64,000 bases of DNA, taken from the NCBI GenBank assembly GCA_035549015.1, contig DASZRW010000103.1, forward strand, positions 62,001 through 126,000. Reading direction: 5' to 3'. The translations under genes were made by a program, and so were the position numbers. Shown piece after piece: positions 26,419-35,014 of this stretch. Each line of letters starts with the position of its first letter. Within the stretch, counting starts at the first letter, position 1. The DNA is from JAFDZV01 sp035549015. Its GTDB lineage: Bacteria; Bacteroidota; Ignavibacteria; OLB7. The notes beneath the pieces are model-generated. The model was not told the origin of the DNA and did no database searches. It saw only the letters and a program-made list of their open reading frames with translations.

Positions 26419-27732
26419 ATGCACACTTCAAGCACTGAACTGTTCGATCGCGCATGCAGGGTGATCCCCGGCGGCGTCAACTCCCCCGTTCGCGCCTTCG
26501 GCGGCGTGGGAGGCGTTCCCATCTTCTTCGAAGAGGCGCACGGCGTAACGCTGGTCGATGCGGACGGCAACCGCTACGTGGACTATGTGGGATCGTGGGG
26601 ACCGTTCATTCTCGGCCATGCGAACGAAAACGTTGTGGCGGCGCTGCGCAGCCAGCTGGAACGGGCAACCAGTTTCGGCGCGCCGACGCGCCTCGAAGTG
26701 GAGATGGCGGAACTGCTGACCGGGCTGCTTCCAGGCCTGGAGATGGTGCGGCTTGTCTCGAGCGGCACGGAGGCGACGATGTCTGCGGTACGCGTTGCCC
26801 GCGGCTACACCGGACGTGAGAAGATCATCAAGTTCGAAGGATGCTACCACGGCCATGGCGACTCGTTCCTGATCAAGGCGGGAAGCGGCATGCTGACGCA
26901 TGGTGCTCCAAACTCGCCCGGTGTTACGGCAGGAACTGCGGCCGCCACGCTGGTGGCGGAGTACAACAACATCGAGTCCGTGCGCGAGCTGTTCGCTTCG
27001 AATGCCGGTGAGATTGCCGGGGTCATCATCGAACCGATCGCGGGGAACATGGGCGTGGTCCCCTCGGCACCGGAGTTCCTTGCGGAGCTTCGTACGCTCT
27101 GTACCGCGAACGGTACCGTACTGATCTTCGACGAGGTGATGACCGGCTTCCGCGTTGGGCTGGGAGGCGCAGCGGCGCTGTACGGCATACAACCGGATCT
27201 CTTCACGCTCGGCAAGATCATCGGCGGCGGGCTGCCGGCAGCGGCATACGGCGGACGCAGGGAGATCATGAACGTGGTGTCGCCGGTTGGGTCGGTGTAT
27301 CAGGCGGGAACGCTCTCCGGCAATCCGCTCGCCGTTGCTGCCGGCCTTGCAACGCTTCGGACGCTGCAGGAGGAGAATCCGTACCCGCCTCTCGAGCGCG
27401 CGGCCCGCCTCCTTGCTGCCGGGTTGAAGGAAGCAGCCGCGGAGAGCTCCGTCCCGCTTACGGTGAACCAGGCCGGCTCCATGCTCACACCATTCTTTAC
27501 AAGTGGTCCGGTACGCACGTTCCGTGATGCGATGTCCAGCGACACGTCGGCATTTGCACGATTTTTCCACGCAATGCTGGATCGCGGCTTCTATCTGCCG
27601 CCATCCCAGTACGAGGCGTGGTTTGTTGCCGTGCCGCACACCGAGGATGTGATCGATGCAACGCTGGCAGCCGCAAAGGCCGCATTTGCAAGCGTCGCGG
27701 CCGAAGACGGCAGAATCTCCGTGGACCGTTGA
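26419..27732 (+). CDS. hemL: Glutamate-1-semialdehyde 2,1-aminomutase
   Basis: 437 aa from the ATG at 26419, 34 bases after hemB. It makes 5-aminolevulinate from glutamate-1-semialdehyde, so this organism uses the C5 (tRNA-Glu) route. Signatures are RVIPGGVNSPVRAFGGV, SSGTEATMSAVRVARGYTGR, KFEGCYHGHGDSFL, LIFDEVMTGFRVGLGGA and the PLP-lysine region FTLGKIIGGGLPAAAYGG. Last gene of the heme operon; hemA, hemC, hemD and hemE are not in the window. Confidence 0.95.
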   Translation: MHTSSTELFDRACRVIPGGVNSPVRAFGGVGGVPIFFEEAHGVTLVDADGNRYVDYVGSWGPFILGHANENVVAALRSQLERATSFGAPTRLEVEMAELLTGLLPGLEMVRLVSSGTEATMSAVRVARGYTGREKIIKFEGCYHGHGDSFLIKAGSGMLTHGAPNSPGVTAGTAAATLVAEYNNIESVRELFASNAGEIAGVIIEPIAGNMGVVPSAPEFLAELRTLCTANGTVLIFDEVMTGFRVGLGGAAALYGIQPDLFTLGKIIGGGLPAAAYGGRREIMNVVSPVGSVYQAGTLSGNPLAVAAGLATLRTLQEENPYPPLERAARLLAAGLKEAAAESSVPLTVNQAGSMLTPFFTSGPVRTFRDAMSSDTSAFARFFHAMLDRGFYLPPSQYEAWFVAVPHTEDVIDATLAAAKAAFASVAAEDGRISVDR

Positions 27733-28482
27733 CCCCTCCGGAGCCCCCAACGGACATTTGCATCAATGAGGGTAATTCACCATTTTGGTTCCCCTTCATC
27801 CGATTGCGGATGGGGCGCGTTTCAATTCACCATGTGCTTCGAGTGTCTCTCTGGGCGCGAAAAGCACGTGCTGCCGTCTGAGACGTGATCGTGGCAATGA
27901 ACCCAGCATGACCTGCAGTTTATTTGGGGACTGTGCTCGTGAGCCGGCGTTCATTGCTAATTTGCCTCCGACTTGCGTCCAAGATGACCTGATTGGACTG
28001 TAGCTCACAGCAATGCCATTCTGCGGAAATGGTGTGAGCTATGGAATGACGATACCGGAGCCTGACGGATATGCAGCCTTCGAACGGCCGGTGGCCGGGC
28101 TGTCCCGTTGGGATTGAAGGGATCGTTGTTTTCGCAGCGATATCGTATACGCCTGCTGCATTCGTTCCGGCAACCACGCCCGTAAGGGAGGTGGGAATCT
28201 GGTGGTAAACGAAAGCATGGGCGGATCGATCTCTCCCTCATCGCCCTGCACATTGGCGTGATATCACGTGCGGCGTGCAGCCATGGATACTCCCTGGTAT
28301 CCCGGGCGGATGAGCTGCGATGCGATTCGGTTCGTCACGAACGACATGTCCCGCGGGATGCCTCCTGATCCTCCGAGATACGGCAATGTTATCGGAGAAG
28401 AGAGTGGGGGCTCGCGTGTCGATCGACTGCAAGCCGGGAATTGAATCGTCGACGGGTTTGTCGGCCTTGGAGAACTTGTTCA
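27733..28482. other. Long intergenic region between the heme operon and the RiPP-like precursor
   Basis: 750 bases without a supportable gene. It is less G+C-biased than the coding DNA around it. It contains a structured inverted repeat (28001-28041) and, at its right end, the TTGGAGAA ribosome-site-like sequence of the precursor gene. No second YxxPxL-type precursor was found in the frames inspected. Confidence 0.5.
28001..28041. other. Two-stage hairpin in intergenic DNA
   Basis: TAGCTCACA (28001-28009) pairs perfectly with TGTGAGCTA (28033-28041). Inside, CCATT (28016-28020) pairs with AATGG (28028-28032), directly stacked on the outer stem on the 3' side, leaving a 6-nt bulge and a 7-nt loop. 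It may be a terminator, regulatory RNA element or operator; no T-run follows. Confidence 0.6.
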
Positions 28483-28659
28483 ATGACGGACACAAAGGAC
28501 ACACACGTGAGGTCTGACGATTCGGCTGAGTGTGCTGATCGGCCGAAGAAGGTGTACCAGACTCCACGCCTGATCGTTCATGGTACGCTTCAGGAAATTA
28601 CCCGGAACGTTGGCAACGGCTTCGTCGATTTTCCGAACGGATCATCGATCGCCGGTTGA
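28483..28659 (+). CDS. Lasso-peptide-like RiPP precursor
   Basis: 58 aa from the ATG at 28483, with TTGGAGAA about 10 nt upstream. Residues 25-41 match the leader motif YxxPxLxxxGxxxxxTx recognised by lasso B1 proteins (Y25, P28, L30, G34, penultimate leader Thr40). Cutting after residue 41 gives a 17-residue core, NVGNGFVDFPNGSSIAG. Its Asp is at core position 8, the classic position for the N1-Asp8 macrolactam ring; Gly/Ser-rich tail residues follow. B1 and B2 processing genes lie 5.5 kb downstream; no cyclase gene is in the window. Ring formation is therefore inferred, not shown. Confidence 0.7.
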   Translation: MTDTKDTHVRSDDSAECADRPKKVYQTPRLIVHGTLQEITRNVGNGFVDFPNGSSIAG

Positions 28660-29202
28660 GCACGCTGCTCCGACGCCTCCACATTCTGCCGGTGGTTGCG
28701 GTCAGGGGCGATCGTCCCGCAGCGATTGAATCACGATGATGGCGCCGCATCCCGGGCACCATGCCTGGTGCTCGTGGATGCCGTGTCCGGTCGTCATCTG
28801 CAATACGGCTTCCCGCACATCCCGCCACGTGTGTCCGCACGCGAACGGGATCCCCACGCAACTACCCCCTTTCCGTTCTTTTGCGTTGCATCGCTCCGTT
28901 GTGCGATCGTCGGCAACTCGGCGATTGCCGAGAGTGCCGCCATGCGGCACGGCATCCCTGTCCTTACGGACTCATTCCGATTAGCGCCATCACCCCATGG
29001 GCCGCTCGCACGGCGCCGATCCGCAATCGTGCATCGACATGCCGGCCCTGCCGGCAGTTCCGTTACTCTCGGAGCGATACGGGCCTCATCATTGGCTCAT
29101 AGAGATTTTGTTAATTGAATACCCGGTCCACGGCGTGCGCAGACGGTCCCCCTCTCTGGCTACGCCACTTCTCAATACATAGAACCCATGGAGGGTTTAT
29201 CA
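28660..29202. other. Intergenic region between precursor and exported-protein gene
   Basis: 543 bases with no gene I can support. Frames on both strands were inspected for a second lasso-type precursor motif and none was seen. The right end carries the GGAGGG ribosome site of the next gene. Confidence 0.5.
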
Positions 29203-31098
29203 ATGTTTGGTGCTACGTGCCGGTCCAGGGGCAAAGCACGGTACGCTGCGGCGTTCACCGCATCCCTTTGCACGTTTTGGACCATACTCGCACTGCCGCT
29301 CGCGGCACAGACTCGTTACGTGTACTTCCCGTCACCCCGTACCGATGACGGACGCTTTCTTACGATGGCTGGCGCTGGATTGAACACGCTTGGCCAGGAG
29401 GTTGTTCTCAAGCTGGGAGCAGCCCGAACGTCCACCACGCTCGAAGTGGGCATCTTCGATGGTGAAACCGGAGGCCGATGGGACGTCGGCACATTACAGA
29501 TGCAATACCAACTGTATGCCGATCCGAACGGCGACGGCAGCGGCAACACGCTCCTCGCACAATGGGACGGCAGCCAGATGCCGGACAATGCCTGGTTCAC
29601 GGCAACGATTACCAATCCGGCGTCCGCACGCAGCCCGATCGGCGACTACTTCTACCGATTGGTAGTGCACAATCCGGATATCACCGTCCCGAACGTCTGG
29701 AACAACTTCAAGATCAGAACCAGCGGCACGGTAGTGGCACTGCTCAACCGGCCCGTGGCCTACACGGCGCCGATGTTCAGCCTCGCCGACGCGCAGACCA
29801 TCTGCCCGCAGTATCCGACACTGGATCCAACCACTTACGACGGGTCGTGGAACTTCTACCTCTATCTCCGGCAGCCTGCGACATCGTTCACGATCTGGGA
29901 TGGTGACATGGACTTCGGTTCGTACGATTGTTCCGCAAACGATGACGACGATCCCGATACGCCGAACAACGCGATACCAACCTGGGCGCAGGGAACGATG
30001 GCGGTCCCCGAAGGAATCGCCACCTCCACGCAGCCCTGCGTGAACGCATCGGGAGTGCAGACCGGCGGCAACACGACCAGCAATCCGCCGGACGACTCGC
30101 GTAACACCGCCACCCGGCGTTCGCCCAACGTGGCCTACGAGGTGATTGCTCCGAACGGCGTTCACTATGCGAACAACAATCCCTCCGGCAACCTGGAGTG
30201 GGAGCAGTTCAATCTGAGCACGGCCCCGTTCGATCGGAGCGTGATGGACTATCACGCGGATTCGCTTCCGGCCGGCGTCTATCAGGTGAAGGTGGTGGGC
30301 GTGGATCTGAACAACCTCAACGCCTTTCGGTTCCCGCTTGATGCACTCGGCGTGGACTCCACCGGTGCACCGGTACTGCCGATCAGTCCGGACTTCAGCG
30401 ATGGCGTGATAAGCGGAACCATCTATTACGAGAGCGGCAACAACACCACGCAGGATGTGGGCGAGGCCGGCATTCCCAGCATCACGATCGATCTCGCCGT
30501 TGATTACAACAACGACGGAGTGATCGATGCGAAGCTGACCACGGAGACGGACGCCGACGGGCACTACATCTTCGGCGGCCTGTCGGCAGGCACCTATACA
30601 CTGACCGTGGATCTGGGCACGCTGGCGGATGATGTAACGCCGCTTACCGATCCGGACGGCACGGCAACACCGAGCAGTTCCGTGTTCACATTGACAATGA
30701 GTTCGCGTACCAAGGTCGAGACGTTCGGCTATCACCGGATCAACGATGTCGGCACCCGTACCCGCGGATACTGGGTGAATCATCCATGCGCATGGCCCGC
30801 CAGCGACCTTCGCCTCGGGAACACCTATTACTCGAAGTGCCAGTTGATCGATATCCTGCAGCGCGCAACGCGAGGCGACAAGACCTATGCTCTCGCCGCG
30901 CAGTTGATCGCTGCGAAGCTGAACATCTTGGACGGCTGCGATCCCTCATGTATCGAGCAAACAATTACCGCCTCGGACTCGTGGCTCGTACAGCATCACC
31001 TGGGAAGCAACGTCAAGAGCTGGTGCGGAGGCGATCTGCTGCAGAGCACTCTGGATGATTACAACAACGGCCGGCTCTGCGTTGGACATATGAACTGA
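29203..31098 (+). CDS. Large exported protein with SdrD B-like domain and RGYW-type C-terminal domain (paralogue 1)
   Basis: 631 aa. The ATG at 29203 is preferred over 29188 because GGAGGG lies 7-8 nt before it. A signal peptide ends near LALPLAAQ. Residues to ~400 form a region shared with the next gene (PQYPTLDPTTYDGSWNFYL, DGDMDFGSYDCS, APNGVHYANNNPSGNLEWEQF, YHADSLPAGVYQVKVVGVDL). Residues ~405-515 are an SdrD B/prealbumin-like fold (GDVGEAGIP-type turn, DADGHYIFGGLSAGTYTLTV). The last ~110 residues carry RTRGYWVNHPCAW, GDKTYALAAQLIAAKLN and LDDYNNGRLC. Surface or secreted protein; function unknown. Confidence 0.8.
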   Translation: MFGATCRSRGKARYAAAFTASLCTFWTILALPLAAQTRYVYFPSPRTDDGRFLTMAGAGLNTLGQEVVLKLGAARTSTTLEVGIFDGETGGRWDVGTLQMQYQLYADPNGDGSGNTLLAQWDGSQMPDNAWFTATITNPASARSPIGDYFYRLVVHNPDITVPNVWNNFKIRTSGTVVALLNRPVAYTAPMFSLADAQTICPQYPTLDPTTYDGSWNFYLYLRQPATSFTIWDGDMDFGSYDCSANDDDDPDTPNNAIPTWAQGTMAVPEGIATSTQPCVNASGVQTGGNTTSNPPDDSRNTATRRSPNVAYEVIAPNGVHYANNNPSGNLEWEQFNLSTAPFDRSVMDYHADSLPAGVYQVKVVGVDLNNLNAFRFPLDALGVDSTGAPVLPISPDFSDGVISGTIYYESGNNTTQDVGEAGIPSITIDLAVDYNNDGVIDAKLTTETDADGHYIFGGLSAGTYTLTVDLGTLADDVTPLTDPDGTATPSSSVFTLTMSSRTKVETFGYHRINDVGTRTRGYWVNHPCAWPASDLRLGNTYYSKCQLIDILQRATRGDKTYALAAQLIAAKLNILDGCDPSCIEQTITASDSWLVQHHLGSNVKSWCGGDLLQSTLDDYNNGRLCVGHMN

Positions 31099-31945
31099 CG
31101 CCCGGCCTCGCACCATAATGACTGCCGCAGTCCCTGCACGATGCCGGGACTGCGGCAGTTTCGTTTTACGACGTGCCGTACATCGCCATTCCAGTGTTCG
31201 AACGAATGCCATTTCGGTCCCGGGTCGCACCTGGCAGCAGGAAGACGCCGGAAGGTATGGGGCATGACTGGCGCCGTACCGTGGCCGACCTGCTGCGAGA
31301 GTTCGTAACAATCATCGCCGCGTATTACGAAGGTGTTGCGTTGCGTGTGCTTGCGGTAGTATGTTTGCCCGTCTTGTAAACCTAAGGTCAGCAACCTGCG
31401 ACCAGTGTTCAGCCGATGTCCAGTTGGCGGGCATATCAAGAGGCATGTACAATGATTCTTTATTTGGGGAAGAATCGTTGGCGCCGGAGTCAGGGTTGCA
31501 CGGCATTCCTGGGATTCTGCTCTCTTGGACGGAGCATGACTGGAAGTGGTGTTCCAGTTCGATGAGATCCCATGTTGCGCCTGTTCGGTTATTGCACGAC
31601 GGTCCACCTTCCAATCCCAATTCCCGTTCGAATACAACCTGATAAGTCCGTCGCCGTGCGTTCGCGCATGGTTGTAGGATATAGAGCGCTCCTGCCGCCC
31701 GTGCTACCCCGCACGAACCGGCAGACTTGATATCGGCGCAACTCCGCGACTGAGCACCAACTCACCCTTCGTTCGCGGAACGTGCCAGGACGTGACAGAG
31801 CATGCACACTGGGTAGGCATGAGCAGCATGCGATAGCTCCGCAAATCTGCCACGCGGGCTTCGTTCGACGATGTCTATGTATCACGCGCATTCCATTCCG
31901 GCATTCCCTCGAGCCCTGGATCCGGTCTGGAATCGACAACTAACG
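31099..31945. other. Intergenic region between the two exported paralogues
   Basis: 847 bases; apart from the terminator at 31121-31167 no gene or repeat is convincing. Small frames (for instance 31173-31379) lack ribosome sites and family features. Confidence 0.5.
31121..31167 (+). terminator. Rho-independent terminator of exported paralogue 1
   Basis: ACTGCCGCAGTCCC (31121-31134) pairs perfectly over 14 bp with GGGACTGCGGCAGT (31146-31159), followed by TTCGTTTT. It starts 22 bases after the stop codon. Confidence 0.9.
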
Positions 31946-33763
31946 ATGACCAATCTCATGAGGCCTAACAGTCTACTCAAGGCATGTGCCACGCCTGCTC
32001 TACTCGTTGCATCGCTTCTGCTGTTTGTATCGGGCCTTACCGCCCAGACGCGCTTTGCATACATCCCGAGCACTTCCACGAATGATCCGCGTTTCCTCTC
32101 GATCACGGGAAGCGGTGTTCAGACCCTGGGTGATCAGGTTCTGACGTTCAAGATCAGCGCGCCGGCCGGCTCGGCGAACTTCCAGCTTGGAATCTTCGAC
32201 GGTGAGACAGGCGGCATGTGGGATATCGGTACACAGCCGCTCCAGTTCACGCTCTTTGCCGATCCGAACTCCGACGCCACCGGTACCTACCAGGTTGCGC
32301 AGTGGATGGGCAATACGATGCCGGATAACGCCTGGTTCAACGCGACGGTGAACAACGTTTCACAGGCGCGCGCAGCCACGGGTGACTTCTTCTATGTGCT
32401 CCGCGTTCGTTCGCTGGACTACGGCGCATACTTCTGGAGCAACTTCAAGATTCGCGTCAGCGGCTCGGTGACGGCCCTTCGCCTTACGAACATCGCCTAC
32501 TCCGCCCCGCTCTGCACGCTCGGCGACGCCCGCATCATCTATCCCCAGTATCCGACGCTCTCCCCTACCACCTACGACGGTGTGTGGAATTTCTACGTGA
32601 GCGTCCCCACGCCGCAGACTTCGCTGGTGGTATGGGATGGTGACATGGATCACGGCACGTACGACTGCTCGGACAACGATACGGACGATCCCGACACGCC
32701 GAACACGATTCCTCCGTTCGCGACGGGCGCCGCCGTCCGCCCTGAGGGCATCGGCAACTTCGGCGGAGTGCCGTGCATCAATGCCGCAGGCAACGTTGTC
32801 GCCGGTCTGACCACGAGCAATCCTCCGGACGATTCGCAGAACCCGGTCTACCGTCGCACGCCTTCGATCAACTATGAAGTGATCTCTCCGAACGGCGTTC
32901 ATTATGCGAACAACAACCCCTCCGGCAACCTGGAGTGGGAGCAGTTCATGATCAGCACGGCGCCCTTCAACCGCGCAACGATGGACTACCATGCGGATTC
33001 GCTTCCCGCAGGTGTCTACCAGATTCGCGTGACGGGCGTTGACCTCACGAACCTCAACGCCATTCGCTCGCCATTCGAGATTCTCGCCGTGGATTCGGTT
33101 GGTACGCCGATTCCGATGCCGACCCCGTATCAGATCAGCGGCACCATCTTCGAGGATCGCGACGGCAACGGCATCCAGGCACCGGGCGAGCTTGGCATTC
33201 CGGGTGCGATCGTGACGCTGAATGGCGTCAGCGACACCACGGGCACCGACGGTCGCTACAGCTTCATCGCTCTGCAGCCGGGCGCCAATACGGTACGTGT
33301 GAAGATGCCGGCGATCATCTGCAACAACAACGGCGGTGATGACGACGGCGATCATCACAACGGCGGCTGCAATGGCGGCGATCGTGACAACAACAACCAT
33401 AACGGCTGCAACAACAACGATCGCGATAACAACAACAATCGCAACGGCTGCAACGGCGGCGATCATCACGGTGACGACGACAACAACCACAATGGTTGCA
33501 ATGGCGGCGATCACCACGGTGACGACGACAACAACAACGATTGCGGCACGTGGCAGCCGACGTACGACCTGGACGGCATTGCCACTCCGAACGTTGCAAC
33601 GGTAACACTCTCGCTGCAGAACTCGAACCCGGTTCTCAAGTTCGGTTATCGCAAGGTTGGCGGCGACAACGGTGACGATGAGGATGATGACGATGGTGAC
33701 GGCAACCACCACCATCACAATGGCGGCGGTGATGACGATGACCACAATCATTGCTTCCATTAG
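31946..33763 (+). CDS. Large exported protein, paralogue 2, with Asn/Asp/His/Gly-rich insertion and tail
   Basis: 605 aa from the ATG at 31946; a second ATG (31958) would also give a signal peptide (MRPNSLLKACATPALLVASLLL...GLTAQ). Residues ~35-400 parallel paralogue 1 almost motif for motif. The SdrD B-like domain (ISGTIFEDRDGNGIQ, LGIPGAIVTLNG, TDGRYSFIALQPG) is interrupted, after PAIIC, by about 80 residues of N/D/G/H with cysteines at regular spacing (repeated NGCNGGDHHGDDDNN). The domain then resumes (TYDLDGIATPNVATVTLSL...FGYRKV). Instead of the RGYW domain of paralogue 1 it ends in an acidic His-rich tail ending HNHCFH. Metal binding is plausible; function unknown. Confidence 0.8.
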   Translation: MTNLMRPNSLLKACATPALLVASLLLFVSGLTAQTRFAYIPSTSTNDPRFLSITGSGVQTLGDQVLTFKISAPAGSANFQLGIFDGETGGMWDIGTQPLQFTLFADPNSDATGTYQVAQWMGNTMPDNAWFNATVNNVSQARAATGDFFYVLRVRSLDYGAYFWSNFKIRVSGSVTALRLTNIAYSAPLCTLGDARIIYPQYPTLSPTTYDGVWNFYVSVPTPQTSLVVWDGDMDHGTYDCSDNDTDDPDTPNTIPPFATGAAVRPEGIGNFGGVPCINAAGNVVAGLTTSNPPDDSQNPVYRRTPSINYEVISPNGVHYANNNPSGNLEWEQFMISTAPFNRATMDYHADSLPAGVYQIRVTGVDLTNLNAIRSPFEILAVDSVGTPIPMPTPYQISGTIFEDRDGNGIQAPGELGIPGAIVTLNGVSDTTGTDGRYSFIALQPGANTVRVKMPAIICNNNGGDDDGDHHNGGCNGGDRDNNNHNGCNNNDRDNNNNRNGCNGGDHHGDDDNNHNGCNGGDHHGDDDNNNDCGTWQPTYDLDGIATPNVATVTLSLQNSNPVLKFGYRKVGGDNGDDEDDDDGDGNHHHHNGGGDDDDHNHCFH

Positions 33764-33827
33764 TCGGTAGTCCATCCTCCAGGATGCCGCCGCTGGCGCG
33801 CGGCGTTACGTGAATTCCTGTTGGTCA

Positions 33828-33867
33828 GCGAAGGGTCTGGGAGCAATCCCGGGCCCTTCGCGCTTTT
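33828..33867 (+). terminator. Rho-independent terminator of exported paralogue 2
   Basis: GCGAAGGGTCTGGGA (33828-33842) pairs with TCCCGGGCCCTTCGC (33847-33861) with two G-U pairs and a GCAA tetraloop, followed by GCTTTT. Confidence 0.9.
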
Positions 33868-33914
33868 ACCGCATTCGTATCGTATCACGATTATTCTCGA
33901 TCGGCAAAATGCTC

Positions 33915-34037
33915 GATCGACAATGGTTGTTTGGGAACTCCATGTTGAACGTCGTATCGTCGCAGACCGCGAGCAACCTGACGGACACGATGGACGATTA
34001 CAACAACGGCCGTCTCTGCGCACAGCATATGAACTAA
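33915..34037 (+). pseudogene. C-terminal remnant of a third exported-protein copy
   Basis: The last ~41 codons here end in DTMDDYNNGRLCAQHMN and stop, matching the C-terminus of paralogue 1 (STLDDYNNGRLCVGHMN) in both protein and DNA. Similarity fades upstream around a Trp-Leu pair. There is no signal peptide, no body of the gene, and the piece lies between two complete terminators (33828-33867 and 34108-34144). It is best read as what is left of a deleted third paralogue, or of the original end of paralogue 2. Confidence 0.75.
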
Positions 34038-34107
34038 CGGCTCGAGCGCGGACGCCGGCAACCGCACTCCCGCAGGGCAGCGGAACGCGAAGAGCATGGA
34101 TGGAATC

Positions 34108-34144
34108 CCGGGGGCGATCGGCAACGATCGTCCCCGGTTTCGTT
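34108..34144 (+). terminator. Terminator following the remnant
   Basis: CCGGGGGCGATCG (34108-34120) pairs with CGATCGTCCCCGG (34125-34137), one G-U pair, GCAA loop, followed by TTTCGTT. It shows that a transcription unit once ended here, and it insulates the lasso-type B1/B2 genes from upstream transcription. Confidence 0.8.
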
Positions 34145-34205
34145 CGTGTCCGATTGGAACGGTTATGCAGCGGAACTTTTCGATCAACGCTCGTAGATTG
34201 GCCCC

Positions 34206-34508
34206 ATGCAACAGATGCTCGGCCCCCGATCGCGCGTTCTGCGCTCCTCGCAGCAGGTCTCCTGTGATCTCGCAGGCGAGGCAGCAATTCTTCATCTCGC
34301 AGACGGTGTCTACTACGGGCTGGATCGCGTTGGTGCAACGATCTGGAATCTCCTGGATCGCTCCCGGACGCTCGAGGAGCTGCGCGACGAAGTGATGGCG
34401 GAGTACGACGTTGCGGCCGCCGAGTGCGAGCGTGACATCGTTGCCCTGATCAACGATCTCTGGGCGCGAGGCCTGGTTCTGGTGGAGAACGATGGCGATG
34501 CTCCGTAA
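34206..34508 (+). CDS. Lasso B1-type (PqqD-like) leader-recognition protein
   Basis: 100 aa. PqqD/RiPP-recognition-element fold: three N-terminal strands (SRVLRSSQQVSCDLAGEAAILHLADGVYYGLD), then VGATIWNLLDRSRTLEEL and the helical part ending ALINDLWARGLVLVEND. In lasso systems this protein binds the YxxPxL leader and presents it to the peptidase. It overlaps the following B2 gene by 17 bases, the usual B1-B2 arrangement. No Shine-Dalgarno site is visible. Confidence 0.85.
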   Translation: MQQMLGPRSRVLRSSQQVSCDLAGEAAILHLADGVYYGLDRVGATIWNLLDRSRTLEELRDEVMAEYDVAAAECERDIVALINDLWARGLVLVENDGDAP

Positions 34509-34911
34509 ATATTTCCGGCTCCCGGGCCGGGAGCGCATACTGCTGCTCCGTGCACTCTGGCGCCTGGGCGCGGCTCGCACCGGCCTCACGCTTTTCCGCT
34601 TCCCCTTGGTGGACAGGTGGTTTGCCGCAGACGGGGCGGGCTTCTGCGCAGGCGGGGCGATCGGCGTGGAACGGATCGCCTGGAGCATACAGGTCGCAGC
34701 ACGATACGTTCCACGATCCACGTGTCTGGTTCAGGCGCTGGCGGCACGTTCCCTTATGGCGCGGTACGGCTACCGGTCCGAACTGCGCATCGGTGTGAAT
34801 CGCGACAGCCGCGGAGCGTTCGAGGCGCATGCCTGGCTGGAGTACAACGGCAAGACGGTAGTTGGAGAACTGGAGAGCGCCACGTTCACGCCCCTTCCTC
34901 CGCTTGCATGA
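34492..34911 (+). CDS. Lasso B2-type leader peptidase (transglutaminase-like)
   Basis: 139 aa (ATG at 34492; a second at 34498). The C-terminal half is the cysteine-protease domain of lasso B2 proteins: Cys78 in RSTCLVQALAARSLMARYGY, then ELRIGVNRD, and His113 in EAHAWLEYNGKTVVGE. It should cut the precursor leader after the residue following the conserved Thr. Translationally coupled with the recognition protein. No ATP-dependent lasso cyclase or ABC transporter gene follows; the next gene is an outer-membrane barrel. Confidence 0.85.
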   Translation: MAMLRKYFRLPGRERILLLRALWRLGAARTGLTLFRFPLVDRWFAADGAGFCAGGAIGVERIAWSIQVAARYVPRSTCLVQALAARSLMARYGYRSELRIGVNRDSRGAFEAHAWLEYNGKTVVGELESATFTPLPPLA

Positions 34912-35014
34912 CGCAGCCGCGCGGCACAGGGCGGAAGCCGGTGTCAACCCCGGCGCATCCGATGTGTCCATCGTACATGTTCCTATCGTCTCATTTCTAT
35001 CCGGAGAATCATTC

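Noticed and set aside
31173..31379. Small open frame considered as a second RiPP precursor
   Set aside because: It contains no YxxPxLxxxG...T pattern and has no ribosome site.
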